A stretch of DNA of 64,000 bases from Flavobacterium cutihirudinis (GCF_003385895.1 NZ_QRDQ01000010.1:124001-188000); one strand, 5' to 3'; positions 42,497-52,777 are shown, numbered from the stretch's first letter. The notes: generated by a model not told the origin, from the letters alone. Made by a program: numbers and translations.

Positions 42497-44701
42497 ATGA
42501 GCAAGACAAGTAATATAAATAGAGTTGACGGATTTGCTAAAGTAACGGGTTCTGCAACGTATTCGGCTGAATATAAAACGCCTGGAGTAGTGTATGCCTG
42601 TTTGGTTGGAAGTACAATTGCAAAAGGAAGAATTAAAACCATAGATACAAAAAAGGCAGAATGGGCGCCGGGAGTTTTGGCGGTAATTACGCATTTAAAT
42701 GTAGACAAGCCTTCAGGTTACGAGAAAGCAAAGGACAAACATAATTTTGGTCAGCCGCTTCAGATTTTTAAAGATGATTCGGTGCTTTATTATGATCAGC
42801 CAATTGCACTTGTAATCGCAGATACTTTTGAGCGTATGCGCTATGCAGCAAGTTTAATCAAGGCAGATTATCTGAAAGAAGAACATGCTACAGAACTTAA
42901 AAAAGCTGCCGATAAAGAGAAAAAAGTAGAAACGGATAAAGGAAATGATTATCATCGTGGAGAACATGACGGATATAAAAATGCAGAAGTCATTCTTGAA
43001 ACCGAATATACAATTCCGACAGAGGTCCATAATCCAATGGAATTGGCGAATATAATTGCAAAATGGGAAGGAAATAAACCTGTTTTGTATACCAAAAGCC
43101 AAGGTGTTGAAGGGACGAGAAGAAGTATTGCCGGAGTTTTTGGAGTTCCTGTAGAAGATGTTGAAGTACATTCGGAATATATTGGAGGCGCATTCGGAAT
43201 GGGATTGCACACTTGGCCGTATGAAATTGCAGCTTTAATCGGCTCCAAAAAACTAAATCGTCCGGTAAAATTAGTTTTGCATCGTGAACAAATGTTTACT
43301 AATGTTGGTTTCAGACCATATACAATTCAAAAAATGGGCTTAGGTGCCACTAAAGACGGAAAATTAACCGGCTTGACGCACGAAGCTGTTGCTATGACTT
43401 CGAGTTATGAAGATTTCATGGAAGGAACCGTAAACATGTCACGATTTATTTATGATTGTGCGAATGTTTCGACACGTTACAGAATCGTGCCGTTGGATAC
43501 TTGTACGCCAATCTGGATGAGAGGCCCGGGTGAAGCAACAGGTTCTTTCGCTTTAGAATCGGCAATGGATGAATTGGCTTATAAATTGAATTTAGATCCG
43601 ATTGAATTCCGCAAGCGTAATTACGCCGAAAAAGATCTGGAACAAAATAAACCATGGAGCAGTAAATTTCTTTTGGAATGTTACGAAGCGGGAATGGAAA
43701 AAATTGGATGGAAAAACCGTAAAAATGAACCGGGTTCCGTTAAAGAAGGAAATTGGTTGGTTGGTTACGGAATGGGAACAGGAACTTTTGGCTGTTATAG
43801 AAGTCCAACTTCTGTTAAAGCAAAATTCCTTGCCGATGGAAATTTGGTTCTTCAATGCAGTGTCAATGATATGGGGCCCGGAACAGCAACAATGATGACG
43901 GCAATTGGTGCTGAAATTACTGGTTTTGCTCCTGAAAATGTCATTATCGAAATGGGGAAAAGCGGATTGCCAAAAGGACCAACACAAGGAGGATCGGCAA
44001 CGACTTCGTCTGTAGGTTCTGCAGTGCATGATGCCTGTAATTTGTTGGTAAGTAAAGTGATGACATTGGCAAGTCAAAATGCTGCTTTTAAAGGAATACC
44101 AATTACCGATTTGACTTTTGAAAATGGATTGATTTCTTCTAAAAAAGACAACTCAAAATCTATTTCGCTTGCATCACTTATTAATAGTAACAAACCGGAA
44201 GATTTTGAAGTGGAGAATTTATCCAAAGCGGCAGAAGAAGCAAAGAAATATTCAATCTATTCTTTTTCTGTTCATTTTGTAAAAGTATTGGTGAATCCAA
44301 ATTTGGGAAAAATCAGGCTGGCACATGTGGTTTCCTGCGCGGATATTGGAACTGTTATCAATCAGAAAACTTCTGCCGGACAAATGTTTGGCGGCGCGGT
44401 TGGGGGAATTGGAATGGGATTAATGGAAGCTTTGGAAATTGATCATCGTTTTGGCCGTCCAATAAATAACAATTTTGCAGATTATCATGTTCCCGTAAAT
44501 GCTGATATTGAAAAACAGGAAGTGTTTTTTGTCAATAAAAAAGATCCAATTAGCAATCCGATGGGAACAAAAGGTTTGGGAGAAACCGCTTTGGTAGGAA
44601 TGGCGCCTGCAATTGCAAATGCTGTTTTTAATGCAACTGGAAAACGTGTTAGAGATTTACCAATTACATTGGATAAAATTATAGAAACGGTTAAGGTTTA
44701 G
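42497..44701 (+). CDS. Molybdopterin-binding catalytic subunit of PaoC-like aldehyde oxidoreductase
   Basis: The 734-residue subunit has the N-terminal a/b hammerhead domain (about 5-120, RVDGFAKVTGSATYSAEYKTPG). The large molybdopterin-binding domain follows, with GGAFGMGLHTWPYE, the MRGPGEATGSFALESAMDELA block and SVNDMGPGTATMM. The base-catalytic glutamate is Glu696 in KGLGETALVG. Size and motifs fit the xanthine oxidase family; PaoC-type enzymes oxidise aromatic and aliphatic aldehydes. It has no signal peptide and would leave the cell together with the Tat-bearing subunit. The natural substrate is unknown here. The operon ends at a strong bidirectional terminator. Confidence 0.93.
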   Translation: MSKTSNINRVDGFAKVTGSATYSAEYKTPGVVYACLVGSTIAKGRIKTIDTKKAEWAPGVLAVITHLNVDKPSGYEKAKDKHNFGQPLQIFKDDSVLYYDQPIALVIADTFERMRYAASLIKADYLKEEHATELKKAADKEKKVETDKGNDYHRGEHDGYKNAEVILETEYTIPTEVHNPMELANIIAKWEGNKPVLYTKSQGVEGTRRSIAGVFGVPVEDVEVHSEYIGGAFGMGLHTWPYEIAALIGSKKLNRPVKLVLHREQMFTNVGFRPYTIQKMGLGATKDGKLTGLTHEAVAMTSSYEDFMEGTVNMSRFIYDCANVSTRYRIVPLDTCTPIWMRGPGEATGSFALESAMDELAYKLNLDPIEFRKRNYAEKDLEQNKPWSSKFLLECYEAGMEKIGWKNRKNEPGSVKEGNWLVGYGMGTGTFGCYRSPTSVKAKFLADGNLVLQCSVNDMGPGTATMMTAIGAEITGFAPENVIIEMGKSGLPKGPTQGGSATTSSVGSAVHDACNLLVSKVMTLASQNAAFKGIPITDLTFENGLISSKKDNSKSISLASLINSNKPEDFEVENLSKAAEEAKKYSIYSFSVHFVKVLVNPNLGKIRLAHVVSCADIGTVINQKTSAGQMFGGAVGGIGMGLMEALEIDHRFGRPINNNFADYHVPVNADIEKQEVFFVNKKDPISNPMGTKGLGETALVGMAPAIANAVFNATGKRVRDLPITLDKIIETVKV

Positions 44702-44706
44702 AAACA

Positions 44707-44740
44707 AAAAAAAGAGACATTGAAAAATGTCTCTTTTTTT
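44707..44740. terminator. Bidirectional terminator after the oxidoreductase operon
   Basis: AAAAAAAGAGACATT (44707-44721) pairs perfectly with AATGTCTCTTTTTTT (44726-44740) over a GAAA tetraloop. It lies between the convergent PaoC-like and DUF2911 genes. Confidence 0.9.
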
Positions 44741-44759
44741 ATATCGAAAAAACGATTAA

Positions 44760-45323
44760 TTATTTAACCGTAATAGGTAATTCAACCGTTGTTTTATCCC
44801 ATCCGATAACTAAATTAGCTACATTACCCTGCGTTGTGAATGCAATAGATAACGCTTCAATTACTTCGTTTACAGATTTCACAGGAACAGAAACTCTTAC
44901 AACATCTTTGCTTTCGTCATAAGCATAACCACCCCATAAATCCAATTCTTTATTGATAATGATTGTCCATTTATCTTTTTCAGGAATAGCGAATAAACTG
45001 TAGTATCCAGCTGCTACTTTTTTACCACCGATTGTTACATCTTTGTAAAATTTGATTTCAGTATTTTCGTTCGCACCAACTCTCCAGATTTCTCCAAATT
45101 TCACAACATCACCAAAAATAGTTCTTCCTTTTACAGAAGGTCTTGCGTAAGTAACTTTGACAATCGGATTTGGATTGTCCGTTTTTTTGAATTTAACCGC
45201 TTTGTTTGGGAAATACGAAATGTCAACCGGACTTGCATCAAGCGGAGCAAATTTTACCACATCTTGCGCCTGAATTGTAAAAGCAGCAAACAATGTAACT
45301 GCCAATAAATAAACTTTTTTCAT
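44760..45323 (-). CDS. DUF2911 secreted protein
   Basis: The 187-residue protein has a signal peptide cut near TIQAQ (residue 19). The mature part matches DUF2911 (about 45-187): VKVTYARPSVKGRTIFGDVVKFGEIWRVGANENTEI, then GGKKVAAGYYSLFAIPEKDKWTIIINKE. This periplasmic domain is widespread in Bacteroidota and has no proven function. It probably has its own promoter in the 198-base spacer behind it, is transcribed in the same direction as the uronate operon, and ends at the terminator shared with the molybdoenzyme operon. Confidence 0.88.
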   Translation of the reverse strand: MKKVYLLAVTLFAAFTIQAQDVVKFAPLDASPVDISYFPNKAVKFKKTDNPNPIVKVTYARPSVKGRTIFGDVVKFGEIWRVGANENTEIKFYKDVTIGGKKVAAGYYSLFAIPEKDKWTIIINKELDLWGGYAYDESKDVVRVSVPVKSVNEVIEALSIAFTTQGNVANLVIGWDKTTVELPITVK

Positions 45324-45521
45324 AAGATTACAATTTTTAGAATAACTACAAAGTAAGTTAATAATGAAGAAAAATCATATCATTACAGTTTGTTTTTTGT
45401 TAATGAATTGATAATAATCTAAAGAAATGTTGCGCTTTACTTTTTTGTTTTGCGAAGGCTTAAATGATAAGGGCAGAGCTGAAGAAATAAATTTTAGATT
45501 TTATAGTTATTGGGATTTTTT

Positions 45522-46709
45522 TTAGAATATTGATCTTTTAATTCCCAGTTCAAGACCTCGTAATTCTGCTAAACCTCTTAATCTTCCAATTGCGGAATAA
45601 CCGGGGTTTGTTTTTTTATTTAAATCATCCAACATCTGATGACCATGATCGGGACGCATTGGCAAAATAGTATTGTTTCTTTTTTCAACTTCCAGAATTG
45701 CTTTGATAACTTCGTACATGTCAACATCACCTTCTAAATGATTTGCTTCGTAAAAACTTCCCTCTTTGTCTCGTTGGGTACTTCTTAGGTGAACGAAATT
45801 CATTTTGTCGCCGTGACGTTTTATTATTCCCAGCAAATCATTGTCAGCGCGTACGCCAAAAGAACCGGTACACATCGTAAATCCATTTGATTTTGAATCT
45901 ACTGAATTCAGTAATTCTATTAAATCTTCTTCTGTGCTCACTACTCTCGGTAAGCCTAAAATTGGATAAGGCGGATCGTCAGGATGAATTGCCATTAAAA
46001 CGCCTTGCTCTTCTGCAACTGGTATAATCTGCTGCAAGAAAAAATAGAGATTATTTTTTAGTGTTTGTTTGTCAATATGCTGATACTCATTTAATGTGAC
46101 TAAAAAATCCTCAACAGTATAGGTTTCTTCAGCACCGGGAAGTCCGGCAAGAATGTTTTTTTGCAATATTATTTTTTCCTCGTCGTTCATTGCTTCAAAA
46201 TAGCTTTTTGCTTTTTGAATCTGTGTTTCTGAGTATTCTTTTTCTGCACCGGGTCTTTTCAGAATATACAATTCAAAAGCAGCAAAAGCATTTATATCAA
46301 AACGCAACGCCTTAGATCCGTCTGCAACAGTAAAGGATAAATCGGTTCGGGACCAATCTAAAACAGGCATGAAATTATAGCAGATACATTTAATTCCGCA
46401 TAAAGCTAAATTCCGAATGCTTTCCTTATAGTTTTCAATGTATTGAAGATAATTTCCGGTACGTTTTTTAATATCTTCATGAACCGGAATACTTTCAACA
46501 ACAGACCATCTCAAACCTGAAAAACCATTTATTGGATTGCCATTAAGATGTTCAATTTCGATTTCGCGTTTTTGAATCTCTTCAATAGTCCAAACTTTTC
46601 CGTTTGGAATATGATGCAAAGCTGTTACAACTCCTGTAGCTCCGCTTTGTTTTATATCAGCTAAGGAAACAGGGTCAGCAGGACCGAACCATCTTAATGT
46701 TTGTTCCAT
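45522..46709 (-). CDS. uxuA: Mannonate dehydratase
   Basis: The 395-residue cytoplasmic TIM-barrel enzyme converts D-mannonate to 2-keto-3-deoxy-D-gluconate in glucuronate breakdown. The start [32 protein letters not shown] is typical of UxuA. Later blocks [20 protein letters not shown] (here [16 protein letters not shown]), [42 protein letters not shown] and [10 protein letters not shown] carry the metal-binding His, Cys and Asp residues. The length is as expected for the family. It is the last gene of a four-gene minus-strand operon, 57 bases after the SDR gene. Confidence 0.95.
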   Translation of the reverse strand: MEQTLRWFGPADPVSLADIKQSGATGVVTALHHIPNGKVWTIEEIQKREIEIEHLNGNPINGFSGLRWSVVESIPVHEDIKKRTGNYLQYIENYKESIRNLALCGIKCICYNFMPVLDWSRTDLSFTVADGSKALRFDINAFAAFELYILKRPGAEKEYSETQIQKAKSYFEAMNDEEKIILQKNILAGLPGAEETYTVEDFLVTLNEYQHIDKQTLKNNLYFFLQQIIPVAEEQGVLMAIHPDDPPYPILGLPRVVSTEEDLIELLNSVDSKSNGFTMCTGSFGVRADNDLLGIIKRHGDKMNFVHLRSTQRDKEGSFYEANHLEGDVDMYEVIKAILEVEKRNNTILPMRPDHGHQMLDDLNKKTNPGYSAIGRLRGLAELRGLELGIKRSIF

Positions 46710-46765
46710 ATTTTGTTTTTATTTTTTGGAGTACGTTTTTAAAACCTCACAGATTTTTTTCAGAA

Positions 46766-47578
46766 TTAAATACTGGTCGCGGCAAAACCTCCGTCAATAT
46801 TTAAAGTGGTGCCTGTAACAAATTTTGACATATCACTGCACAAGAATAAAAGTGCGCCGTCAATATCTTCGGGAGTTCCAAATCTTCCCATTGGTGTATG
46901 TTCGATGATTTTTTCACCTCTGGGCGTTAGTTTTCCTTCAGGAGTTACTAACAAAGCACGGTTTTGTTCTCCGATGAAGAATCCAGGTGAAATAGCATTT
47001 ACACGAATACCTTCGCCATATTTTTGCGCTAATTCAACTGCCATCCATTTTGTGAAATTATCAATTGCCGCTTTAGATGCCGAATAGCCAACCACTCTTG
47101 TAAGTGGACGCTGTGCTGCTGCAGATGAAATATTAATGATAATTCCTTGTTTCTGTTTTGCAAAAAGTTCAGAAAAAACCTGAGAAGGCAGCATAGTTCC
47201 GATAATATTGAGATCAACAACTTTTTGAAGATCGTCCGTTTTCATATCGTAAATTGCCTGTTCCGGGCCAATTGTTGCACCTGGCATATTGCCGCCAGCT
47301 GCATTAATCAAAATATCAAGTCGGCCGAATTTTTCAACAATAAAGTCTTTTGCTTTTTGTAAATCATCTTTATCCAGTACATTCGCCTGAATTGCAAAAG
47401 CCTGACCGCCATTTTTCGTTAGTATACTTGCAGCATTTTCTGCTTTATCAATAGATTGAGAAACAATGCCTACAATAACGCCTTGTTCTGCCAAAACGTT
47501 TGCAAAGTTGCTGCCCAACACTCCGGCACCACCTGTTATTAAAGCTATTTTGCCTTTCAGATTGAATATTGAATTCAT
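46766..47578 (-). CDS. uxuB: SDR-type D-mannonate oxidoreductase (fructuronate reductase)
   Basis: This is a 270-residue short-chain dehydrogenase with nucleotide loop TGGAGVLG (15-22), NAAGG (92-96), catalytic Tyr165 and Lys169 in YSASK, and a C-terminal GTTLNIDGGFAATSI. The SDR form (different from the long-chain UxuB of E. coli) is the usual fructuronate reductase in Bacillus- and Bacteroidota-type uronate operons. It reduces D-fructuronate to D-mannonate with NAD(P)H. The operon context (mannonate dehydratase next, KDPG aldolase before) is the main reason for this specificity. It starts 9 bases after the aldolase stop. Confidence 0.85.
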   Translation of the reverse strand: MNSIFNLKGKIALITGGAGVLGSNFANVLAEQGVIVGIVSQSIDKAENAASILTKNGGQAFAIQANVLDKDDLQKAKDFIVEKFGRLDILINAAGGNMPGATIGPEQAIYDMKTDDLQKVVDLNIIGTMLPSQVFSELFAKQKQGIIINISSAAAQRPLTRVVGYSASKAAIDNFTKWMAVELAQKYGEGIRVNAISPGFFIGEQNRALLVTPEGKLTPRGEKIIEHTPMGRFGTPEDIDGALLFLCSDMSKFVTGTTLNIDGGFAATSI

Positions 47579-47587
47579 AGATATGGT

Positions 47588-48259
47588 TTATGAAATATTG
47601 GTTTTTACTGTTTCGATCAAGTCTAATACTCTTTTGGTCTCCTTTTCAATGGTGTCGTATGCTTCATAATCCATTAGTTTTTTGCTGATCAGTTTACTTC
47701 CCATTCCAACAGCGGAAACACCGGCATTAAACCAACCCGAAATACTTTCGATGGTGGTGTCTACTCCGCCAGTCGGCATAAAAATTAAGGACGGAAAAAT
47801 GTCTTTGATCGCAGTCATAAAATCTGGTCCCAGAATATTACCGGGAAACAATTTTATGAATTTAACGCCTGCATTTTCTGCTGCTATAATTTCAGTTGGA
47901 GTCATGCAACCCGGAGCATACAGAAGATTTTTAGCAATTAAAAAATGAGCAACTTCAGGAACAAAACCGGGACTTATAAAAAAATCTGCTCCAGCATTGT
48001 AATAGGTTTCAGCCTGAGCTACATTTTTAATTGTACCAATTCCTAACAACATATCCGGCATTTCGGTATTTCTTATTTCTATTAATTTTTTGAAATTTGA
48101 AACAGCTTCCGGACCTCTGTTTGTGTACTCAATGGCTCTTATGCCCACTTTGTACAATGCTTTCAAAACAGAAATGCTTTTATTTTCATCTGCATTAAAA
48201 TAGAGTGGAAGCATTCCTTGTTTTAGAATCACCTCTATAGTGTTTTGAATGGTACTCAT
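47588..48259 (-). CDS. eda: 2-keto-3-deoxy-6-phosphogluconate aldolase
   Basis: The 223-residue class I aldolase has Schiff-base Lys136 in GVKFIKLFPG, proton-relay Glu44 in AIEYTNRGP and the phosphate-site motif PTGGVDTTIESISGWFNAG. It splits KDPG into pyruvate and glyceraldehyde 3-phosphate. KDPG requires the kinase KdgK, which is not in this operon or elsewhere in the window, so the kinase must be encoded elsewhere. It is the second gene of the operon, three bases after the YhcH gene stop. Confidence 0.93.
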   Translation of the reverse strand: MSTIQNTIEVILKQGMLPLYFNADENKSISVLKALYKVGIRAIEYTNRGPEAVSNFKKLIEIRNTEMPDMLLGIGTIKNVAQAETYYNAGADFFISPGFVPEVAHFLIAKNLLYAPGCMTPTEIIAAENAGVKFIKLFPGNILGPDFMTAIKDIFPSLIFMPTGGVDTTIESISGWFNAGVSAVGMGSKLISKKLMDYEAYDTIEKETKRVLDLIETVKTNIS

Positions 48260-48262
48260 AGT

Positions 48263-48712
48263 TTATATTTTAACTTTGATTACAATTTTTTTGATTGGAC
48301 CTTCGCCAATCATGGCAGCATGAACATCTTCGGGAAACAAAATCGCAAATTGTTTTTCTTTCAATTCAAAAAACATATCAGGTTTGTCATGAAAAAAGCG
48401 AACATCTCTCTCGTCACTGTAGTCGCCATTTGGTTGCACACATTTTTCTCTTGGTTTCCAGGCATAAGTTTCCGGACCAATTATCGAAATCTGAATATCA
48501 ATATTTTTATCGTGGCACTCAAAACCTTTTATGCTTTCTTCTCTCGAAGCGCCTTGTCCTTCAATTACAATCAGTTTCAAGCCTTCGCCAATTTCAAAAC
48601 TTCCTTCTTCGAGATTGGCAATATCATTCTGATTAACATAATCGAATGCTTTTTTAAAATTAGGATGTAAATCAAAATACTTTGTTGCATTATGTAGAGA
48701 ATCTATTATCAT
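48263..48712 (-). CDS. YhcH/YjgK/YiaL-family protein
   Basis: The 149-residue protein belongs to the YhcH/YjgK/YiaL (DUF386) family, cupin-fold proteins often located in sialic acid, gulonate and uronate catabolic operons. Recognised blocks are ECHDKNIDIQISIIGPETYAW and the metal-binding-like FFHDKPDMFFELKEKQFAILFPEDVHAAMI. The proposed role is handling the anomer or epimer of an imported sugar acid, which has not been proven for this branch. It is the first gene of the operon, with its promoter in the region shared with the GntR regulator. A CAAAAGTA at 48753-48760 is a TACTTTTG -7 element on the minus strand. Confidence 0.88.
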   Translation of the reverse strand: MIIDSLHNATKYFDLHPNFKKAFDYVNQNDIANLEEGSFEIGEGLKLIVIEGQGASREESIKGFECHDKNIDIQISIIGPETYAWKPREKCVQPNGDYSDERDVRFFHDKPDMFFELKEKQFAILFPEDVHAAMIGEGPIKKIVIKVKI

Positions 48713-48929
48713 TTTTTTTTTGTTAAGGTTTATGTATGTAAACGGTGTATCACAAAAGTATTAAAAGAGAATTAGTTTTTCTCGAGAATAAACCTTTCAT
48801 CTTCTATTTAAACTCATCAGACTTTAATATTCAATATTTTTCTTTAAAAGTTAACATTTTTAATGTAAAAAGTATTTTTTTATATCATACAATTAACTAC
48901 TTTAGCAGACCAGAACGGAACAGAACGGC
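48713..48929. promoter_or_regulatory. Divergent promoter region of the uronate and xylose operons
   Basis: The 217 bases lie between the two operons. On the minus strand TACTTTTG (plus 48753-48760) matches TAnnTTTG. A partly repetitive TGTATGTAAACGGTGTATCA at 48732-48751 may be a regulator site. The GntR protein encoded on the right is the natural candidate to act here on both operons. Confidence 0.45.
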
Positions 48930-49937
48930 ATGCTAAAAGAAGAAGAAAAATTTGAGTTTATAATCAATCACGATAGTGATATTCCAAAATACCAGCAATT
49001 GGTTAACGGAATAACAAATGCGATTGCTGAAAACATATTGCAAAAAGGAGATTTGCTTCCGTCAGTTAATGCGATCTGCAAAACAAATCAGCTTTCAAGA
49101 GATACGGTTTTTAAGGCATATTCTATTTTAAAAGATCAAAAAACAATTGAGTCGGTACCCAATAAAGGATATTATGTTTCGGGAGAAACCAGAAAAGTAC
49201 TTTTAGTTTTAGATACTTTCAAAGCGTACAAAGAAGTTTTGTATCATTCGTTTGTAAACAATCTGCCGGATAATGTAATTACAGACCTTCAGTTTCATCA
49301 TTATAATATTGACGTTTTCAAAACGATTATCAATAATAGCATCGGAAAGTACTATAAATATGTAGTAATGAATTTTGATGATGAAGAAGTTGCTCCGGTT
49401 TTATCGGCAATTTCAAAAGATAAATTATTATTAATCGATTGGAATATTAAAGCAGATAAAACGAATAATTATGTATTTCAGGATTTTGGAGGAGCATTTT
49501 ATGATGCATTAACTCAGGCGACTGACTTATTTAGAAAATATAAAAAGCTACAGTTTGTTTATCCTGATTTCACTAATCATCCAAAAGAAACAGTTGACTT
49601 TTTTGAGAAATTTTGCAAGGATTTTGAGTTTCCGTATGAAATTATAACCGATGCGAAAAAGTTTATAATTGAAAAAGATGTCGCCTACATAAGTGTTAGC
49701 GACCGAATTTTGGGATATTTCTTAGAACAATGCAAAGCGAAAGATTATGAGCCAGGAAAGGATGTTGGTTTTCTTTCTTATAACGAAACCCCAATGAAGA
49801 AATTTATTTATAAAGGTATTTCAGTTGTTTCGACTGATTTTGAAGAATTAGGAACCAAAGCGGCGGCATTCATTACGCATGATGAAGACACTCAGTGTTA
49901 TGTGCCAACAAATTTAATAGTTAGAGAATCATTATAA
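48930..49937 (+). CDS. GntR-family regulator with sugar-binding domain
   Basis: The 335-residue protein has an N-terminal GntR winged helix (about 1-85, IPKYQQLVNGITNAIAENILQKGDLLPSVNAICKTNQLSRDTVFKAYSILKDQ). A periplasmic-binding-protein-like effector domain follows (about 90-330, VLLVLDTFKAYKEVLYHSFVN, FGGAFYDALTQAT, DVGFLSYNETPMKKFIYKGISVVSTDF) of the LacI-like fold. The combination is common in Bacteroidota sugar operons. It most likely senses xylose or a related sugar and represses or activates xylB-xylA behind it and perhaps the divergent uronate operon. The xylulokinase gene starts four bases after its stop, so it is cotranscribed with its probable targets. Confidence 0.88.
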   Translation: MLKEEEKFEFIINHDSDIPKYQQLVNGITNAIAENILQKGDLLPSVNAICKTNQLSRDTVFKAYSILKDQKTIESVPNKGYYVSGETRKVLLVLDTFKAYKEVLYHSFVNNLPDNVITDLQFHHYNIDVFKTIINNSIGKYYKYVVMNFDDEEVAPVLSAISKDKLLLIDWNIKADKTNNYVFQDFGGAFYDALTQATDLFRKYKKLQFVYPDFTNHPKETVDFFEKFCKDFEFPYEIITDAKKFIIEKDVAYISVSDRILGYFLEQCKAKDYEPGKDVGFLSYNETPMKKFIYKGISVVSTDFEELGTKAAAFITHDEDTQCYVPTNLIVRESL

Positions 49938-49940
49938 GTT

Positions 49941-51422
49941 ATGTATTATATAGGATATGATATTGGAAGTTCTTCTGTCAAGGTAGCCTTGGTAGAAGCA
50001 GAAACAGGTAAAAAAGTGATCGTTTTGAATGAACCTCAAAACGAAATGGAAATCTTGTCGCTTCAGCCGGACTGGGCAGAACAGGATCCTGAAATTTGGT
50101 GGCAACACATTTGTACAGCAACCAAAAGAGCGATTCGCGAAGCTAATATCGATGCGTCGAAAATTCAGGGAATTGGTATTTCCTATCAAATGCACGGACT
50201 TGTGGTCGTGGATAATCATGGAAATGCACTTCGTAATTCTATTATTTGGTGCGACAGTCGTGCAGTTGAAATTGGTAATAAGGCTTTCGCCGAAATTGGA
50301 GAAGAAAAATGCATGTCGCATTTATTGAATTCACCTGGAAATTTCACGGCTTCGAAACTAAAATGGGTAAAGGAAAACGAACCAGAAGTTTACAATAAAA
50401 TCGCCAAATATATGCTTCCTGGAGATTACATCGCTTTGAAATTAACAGGCGAAGTAACGACGACCAAAAATGGTTTGTCTGAAGGAATGCTTTGGGATTA
50501 CAAAGAAAATAATGTAGCCAACTGGCTTTTGGATTATTACGGAATTGATCAGTCATTAACGCCAAAAATTGTAGAGAATTTTACGAATCAGGGAGTTGTT
50601 ACTGAAAAAGCTTCTATAGAATCAGGTCTTCCAACAGGAATTCCGATTGTTTACAGAGCGGGAGATCAGCCAAATAATGCCTTGTCATTAAATGTTCTGA
50701 ATCCGGGAGAAGTAGCTGCAACGGGCGGAACTTCTGGGGTATTTTACGCTGTCAGCGAAATATCTTCTGGAAAAAGCACAAGAGTAAACAATTTCGTTCA
50801 CGTAAACTACGAATTGGAAACACCAAGAGTAGGTAAACTTTTAAATATTAACGGAGCAGGAATTCAGTACAGATGGCTTCGTAATAATACAGGTAATGAA
50901 AGTTATGAAGCAATGAATGAAAAAGCTTCAAATATCGAAATTGGATCAGAAGGTGTTGTGGTAATTCCGTTTGGAAATGGCGCTGAACGTATGTTCAACA
51001 ATAAAACAATCGGAACACATTTTTTAAATCTGAATTTAAACATCCATAATAATGCGCATTTGTTTAGAGCTTCTTTAGAAGGAATTGCTTTTTCTTTTGT
51101 GTACGGAATGGAATGCCTGAAAGACGATAATGCAACAATTAATGTTATTAGAGCCGGAAATGACAATCTTTTCCGTTCTGAAATTTTCTCCAATACGATT
51201 GCGACTTTAATTGGTCACGAAATCGAAATTTACAACACTACAGGAGCAGTTGGCGCAGCAAGAGCAGTTGGTTTAAAAGATGGTGATTACGAGAAATTCG
51301 GATCAGGAATTACAAAGAATGATCATGTAATGACATTTTCGCCGCTGGAAAACAAAGCGCCTTATGAGAAGGCATATAAAAAATGGAAACAAGAATTAGA
51401 ACTAATATTAACACATAAATAA
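49941..51422 (+). CDS. xylB: Xylulokinase
   Basis: This 493-residue FGGY-family carbohydrate kinase has an N-terminal [13 protein letters not shown] phosphate loop, [11 protein letters not shown], the substrate-binding block [28 protein letters not shown] with the catalytic Asp, and the C-terminal [19 protein letters not shown] adenosine loop. It phosphorylates D-xylulose to xylulose 5-phosphate for the pentose phosphate pathway. The substrate is assigned from family features together with the adjacent xylose isomerase. The spacing of only 8 bases before xylA shows a single operon. Confidence 0.94.
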   Translation: MYYIGYDIGSSSVKVALVEAETGKKVIVLNEPQNEMEILSLQPDWAEQDPEIWWQHICTATKRAIREANIDASKIQGIGISYQMHGLVVVDNHGNALRNSIIWCDSRAVEIGNKAFAEIGEEKCMSHLLNSPGNFTASKLKWVKENEPEVYNKIAKYMLPGDYIALKLTGEVTTTKNGLSEGMLWDYKENNVANWLLDYYGIDQSLTPKIVENFTNQGVVTEKASIESGLPTGIPIVYRAGDQPNNALSLNVLNPGEVAATGGTSGVFYAVSEISSGKSTRVNNFVHVNYELETPRVGKLLNINGAGIQYRWLRNNTGNESYEAMNEKASNIEIGSEGVVVIPFGNGAERMFNNKTIGTHFLNLNLNIHNNAHLFRASLEGIAFSFVYGMECLKDDNATINVIRAGNDNLFRSEIFSNTIATLIGHEIEIYNTTGAVGAARAVGLKDGDYEKFGSGITKNDHVMTFSPLENKAPYEKAYKKWKQELELILTHK

Positions 51423-51430
51423 GAAATCAA

Positions 51431-52756
51431 ATGATAGTTTTAGGAGATAAAGAATACTACAAAGGTATTGGCCAAATTAAGTTTGAAGGAAAAGAATCTG
51501 ATAATCCGTTGGCATTTAAATATTATAATCCAGACCAAATCGTAGCTGGAAAAACAATGCGTGAGCACTTTAAATTTGCCATCGCTTACTGGCATACTTT
51601 CTGTGGACAAGGTAGCGATCCATTCGGACCAGGAACACAGCAATTTGCTTGGGATCAGTCTTCAGATCCGTATCAGGCTGCAAAAGATAAAGCAGATGCA
51701 GCTTTTGAATTTATCAGCAAAATGGGATTCGATTATTTCTGTTTCCACGATTACGATTTGATTGCTGAAGGTGCAACTTTCGCAGAATCAGAAAAACGTT
51801 TGGCATTCATTACAGAATACTTAAAACAGAAAAAAGCAGAATCTGGAATTAAATTACTTTGGGGAACTTCAAACTGTTTCTCAAACCCAAGATTCATGAA
51901 CGGAGCAGCGACAAATCCAGATTTTAATGTAGTAGCAAGAGCCGGTGGACAAGTAAAATTAGCTTTGGATGCAACAATCGCTTTAGGTGGAGAAAACTAC
52001 GTATTCTGGGGTGGTAGAGAAGGTTATATGTCTTTACTAAACACAGATATGGGAAGAGAATTAGACCACATGGCACAATTCTTAGCAATGTCTAGAGACT
52101 ATGCAAGAGCACAAGGTTTTAAAGGAACTTTCTTCATCGAGCCAAAACCAATGGAACCATCAAAACACCAATACGATTTTGACTCGGCTACAGCAATTGG
52201 ATTCTTAAAAAATTATGGTTTAGACAAAGATTTCAAAATTAATATCGAGGTAAACCACGCTACTTTAGCACAACACACTTTCCAACATGAATTGGAAGTT
52301 GCTGCAAAAGCTGGAATGTTAGGAAGTATCGATGCTAACCGTGGTGATTACCAAAACGGATGGGATACAGACCAATTTCCAAATAATATCCAAGAAACTA
52401 CTGAAGCAATGTTGGTTTTCTTAAAAGCTGGCGGATTGCAAGGTGGTGGAGTTAACTTTGATGCAAAAATTAGAAGAAACTCTACAGATTTAGAAGATGT
52501 TTTCTTGGCACACATTGGTGGAGCTGATACTTTTGCAAGAGCTTTATTGACTGCAGATAAAATCATTACATCTTCTCCTTACGAAAAATTAAGAACAGAA
52601 AGATACAGTTCATTCGATTCTGGAAAAGGAAAAGAGTTTGCTGAAGGAAAATTAAATCTTAAAGATCTTTATACGATCGCTCACGAAAATGGAGAATTAA
52701 ATCTTCAAAGCGGTAAACAAGAATTGTTTGAAAATATCATCAACCAATATATTTAA
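51431..52756 (+). CDS. xylA: Xylose isomerase
   Basis: This 441-residue class II xylose isomerase has the longer N-terminal segment before the TIM barrel. The catalytic His106 and Asp109 lie in FHDYD, the motif WGGREGY carries the metal-site Glu, and the metal ligands are within [20 protein letters not shown] and the DANRGD block. It converts D-xylose to D-xylulose in the cytoplasm. The gene order regulator-xylB-xylA is normal for this phylum, although xylA before xylB is the more familiar order in enterics. A hairpin terminator begins 22 bases after the stop. Confidence 0.97.
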   Translation: MIVLGDKEYYKGIGQIKFEGKESDNPLAFKYYNPDQIVAGKTMREHFKFAIAYWHTFCGQGSDPFGPGTQQFAWDQSSDPYQAAKDKADAAFEFISKMGFDYFCFHDYDLIAEGATFAESEKRLAFITEYLKQKKAESGIKLLWGTSNCFSNPRFMNGAATNPDFNVVARAGGQVKLALDATIALGGENYVFWGGREGYMSLLNTDMGRELDHMAQFLAMSRDYARAQGFKGTFFIEPKPMEPSKHQYDFDSATAIGFLKNYGLDKDFKINIEVNHATLAQHTFQHELEVAAKAGMLGSIDANRGDYQNGWDTDQFPNNIQETTEAMLVFLKAGGLQGGGVNFDAKIRRNSTDLEDVFLAHIGGADTFARALLTADKIITSSPYEKLRTERYSSFDSGKGKEFAEGKLNLKDLYTIAHENGELNLQSGKQELFENIINQYI

Positions 52757-52777
52757 TTGGTTATAAATATTAAAATT

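Noticed and set aside
42854..43248. Several overlapping minus-strand frames within the molybdenum subunit gene
   Set aside because: They lie completely within a well-recognised catalytic subunit and show no protein family features.
48745..48936. 63-codon frame between the uronate and xylose operons
   Set aside because: It spans the divergent promoter region, is extremely AT-rich in composition and overlaps the GntR start.
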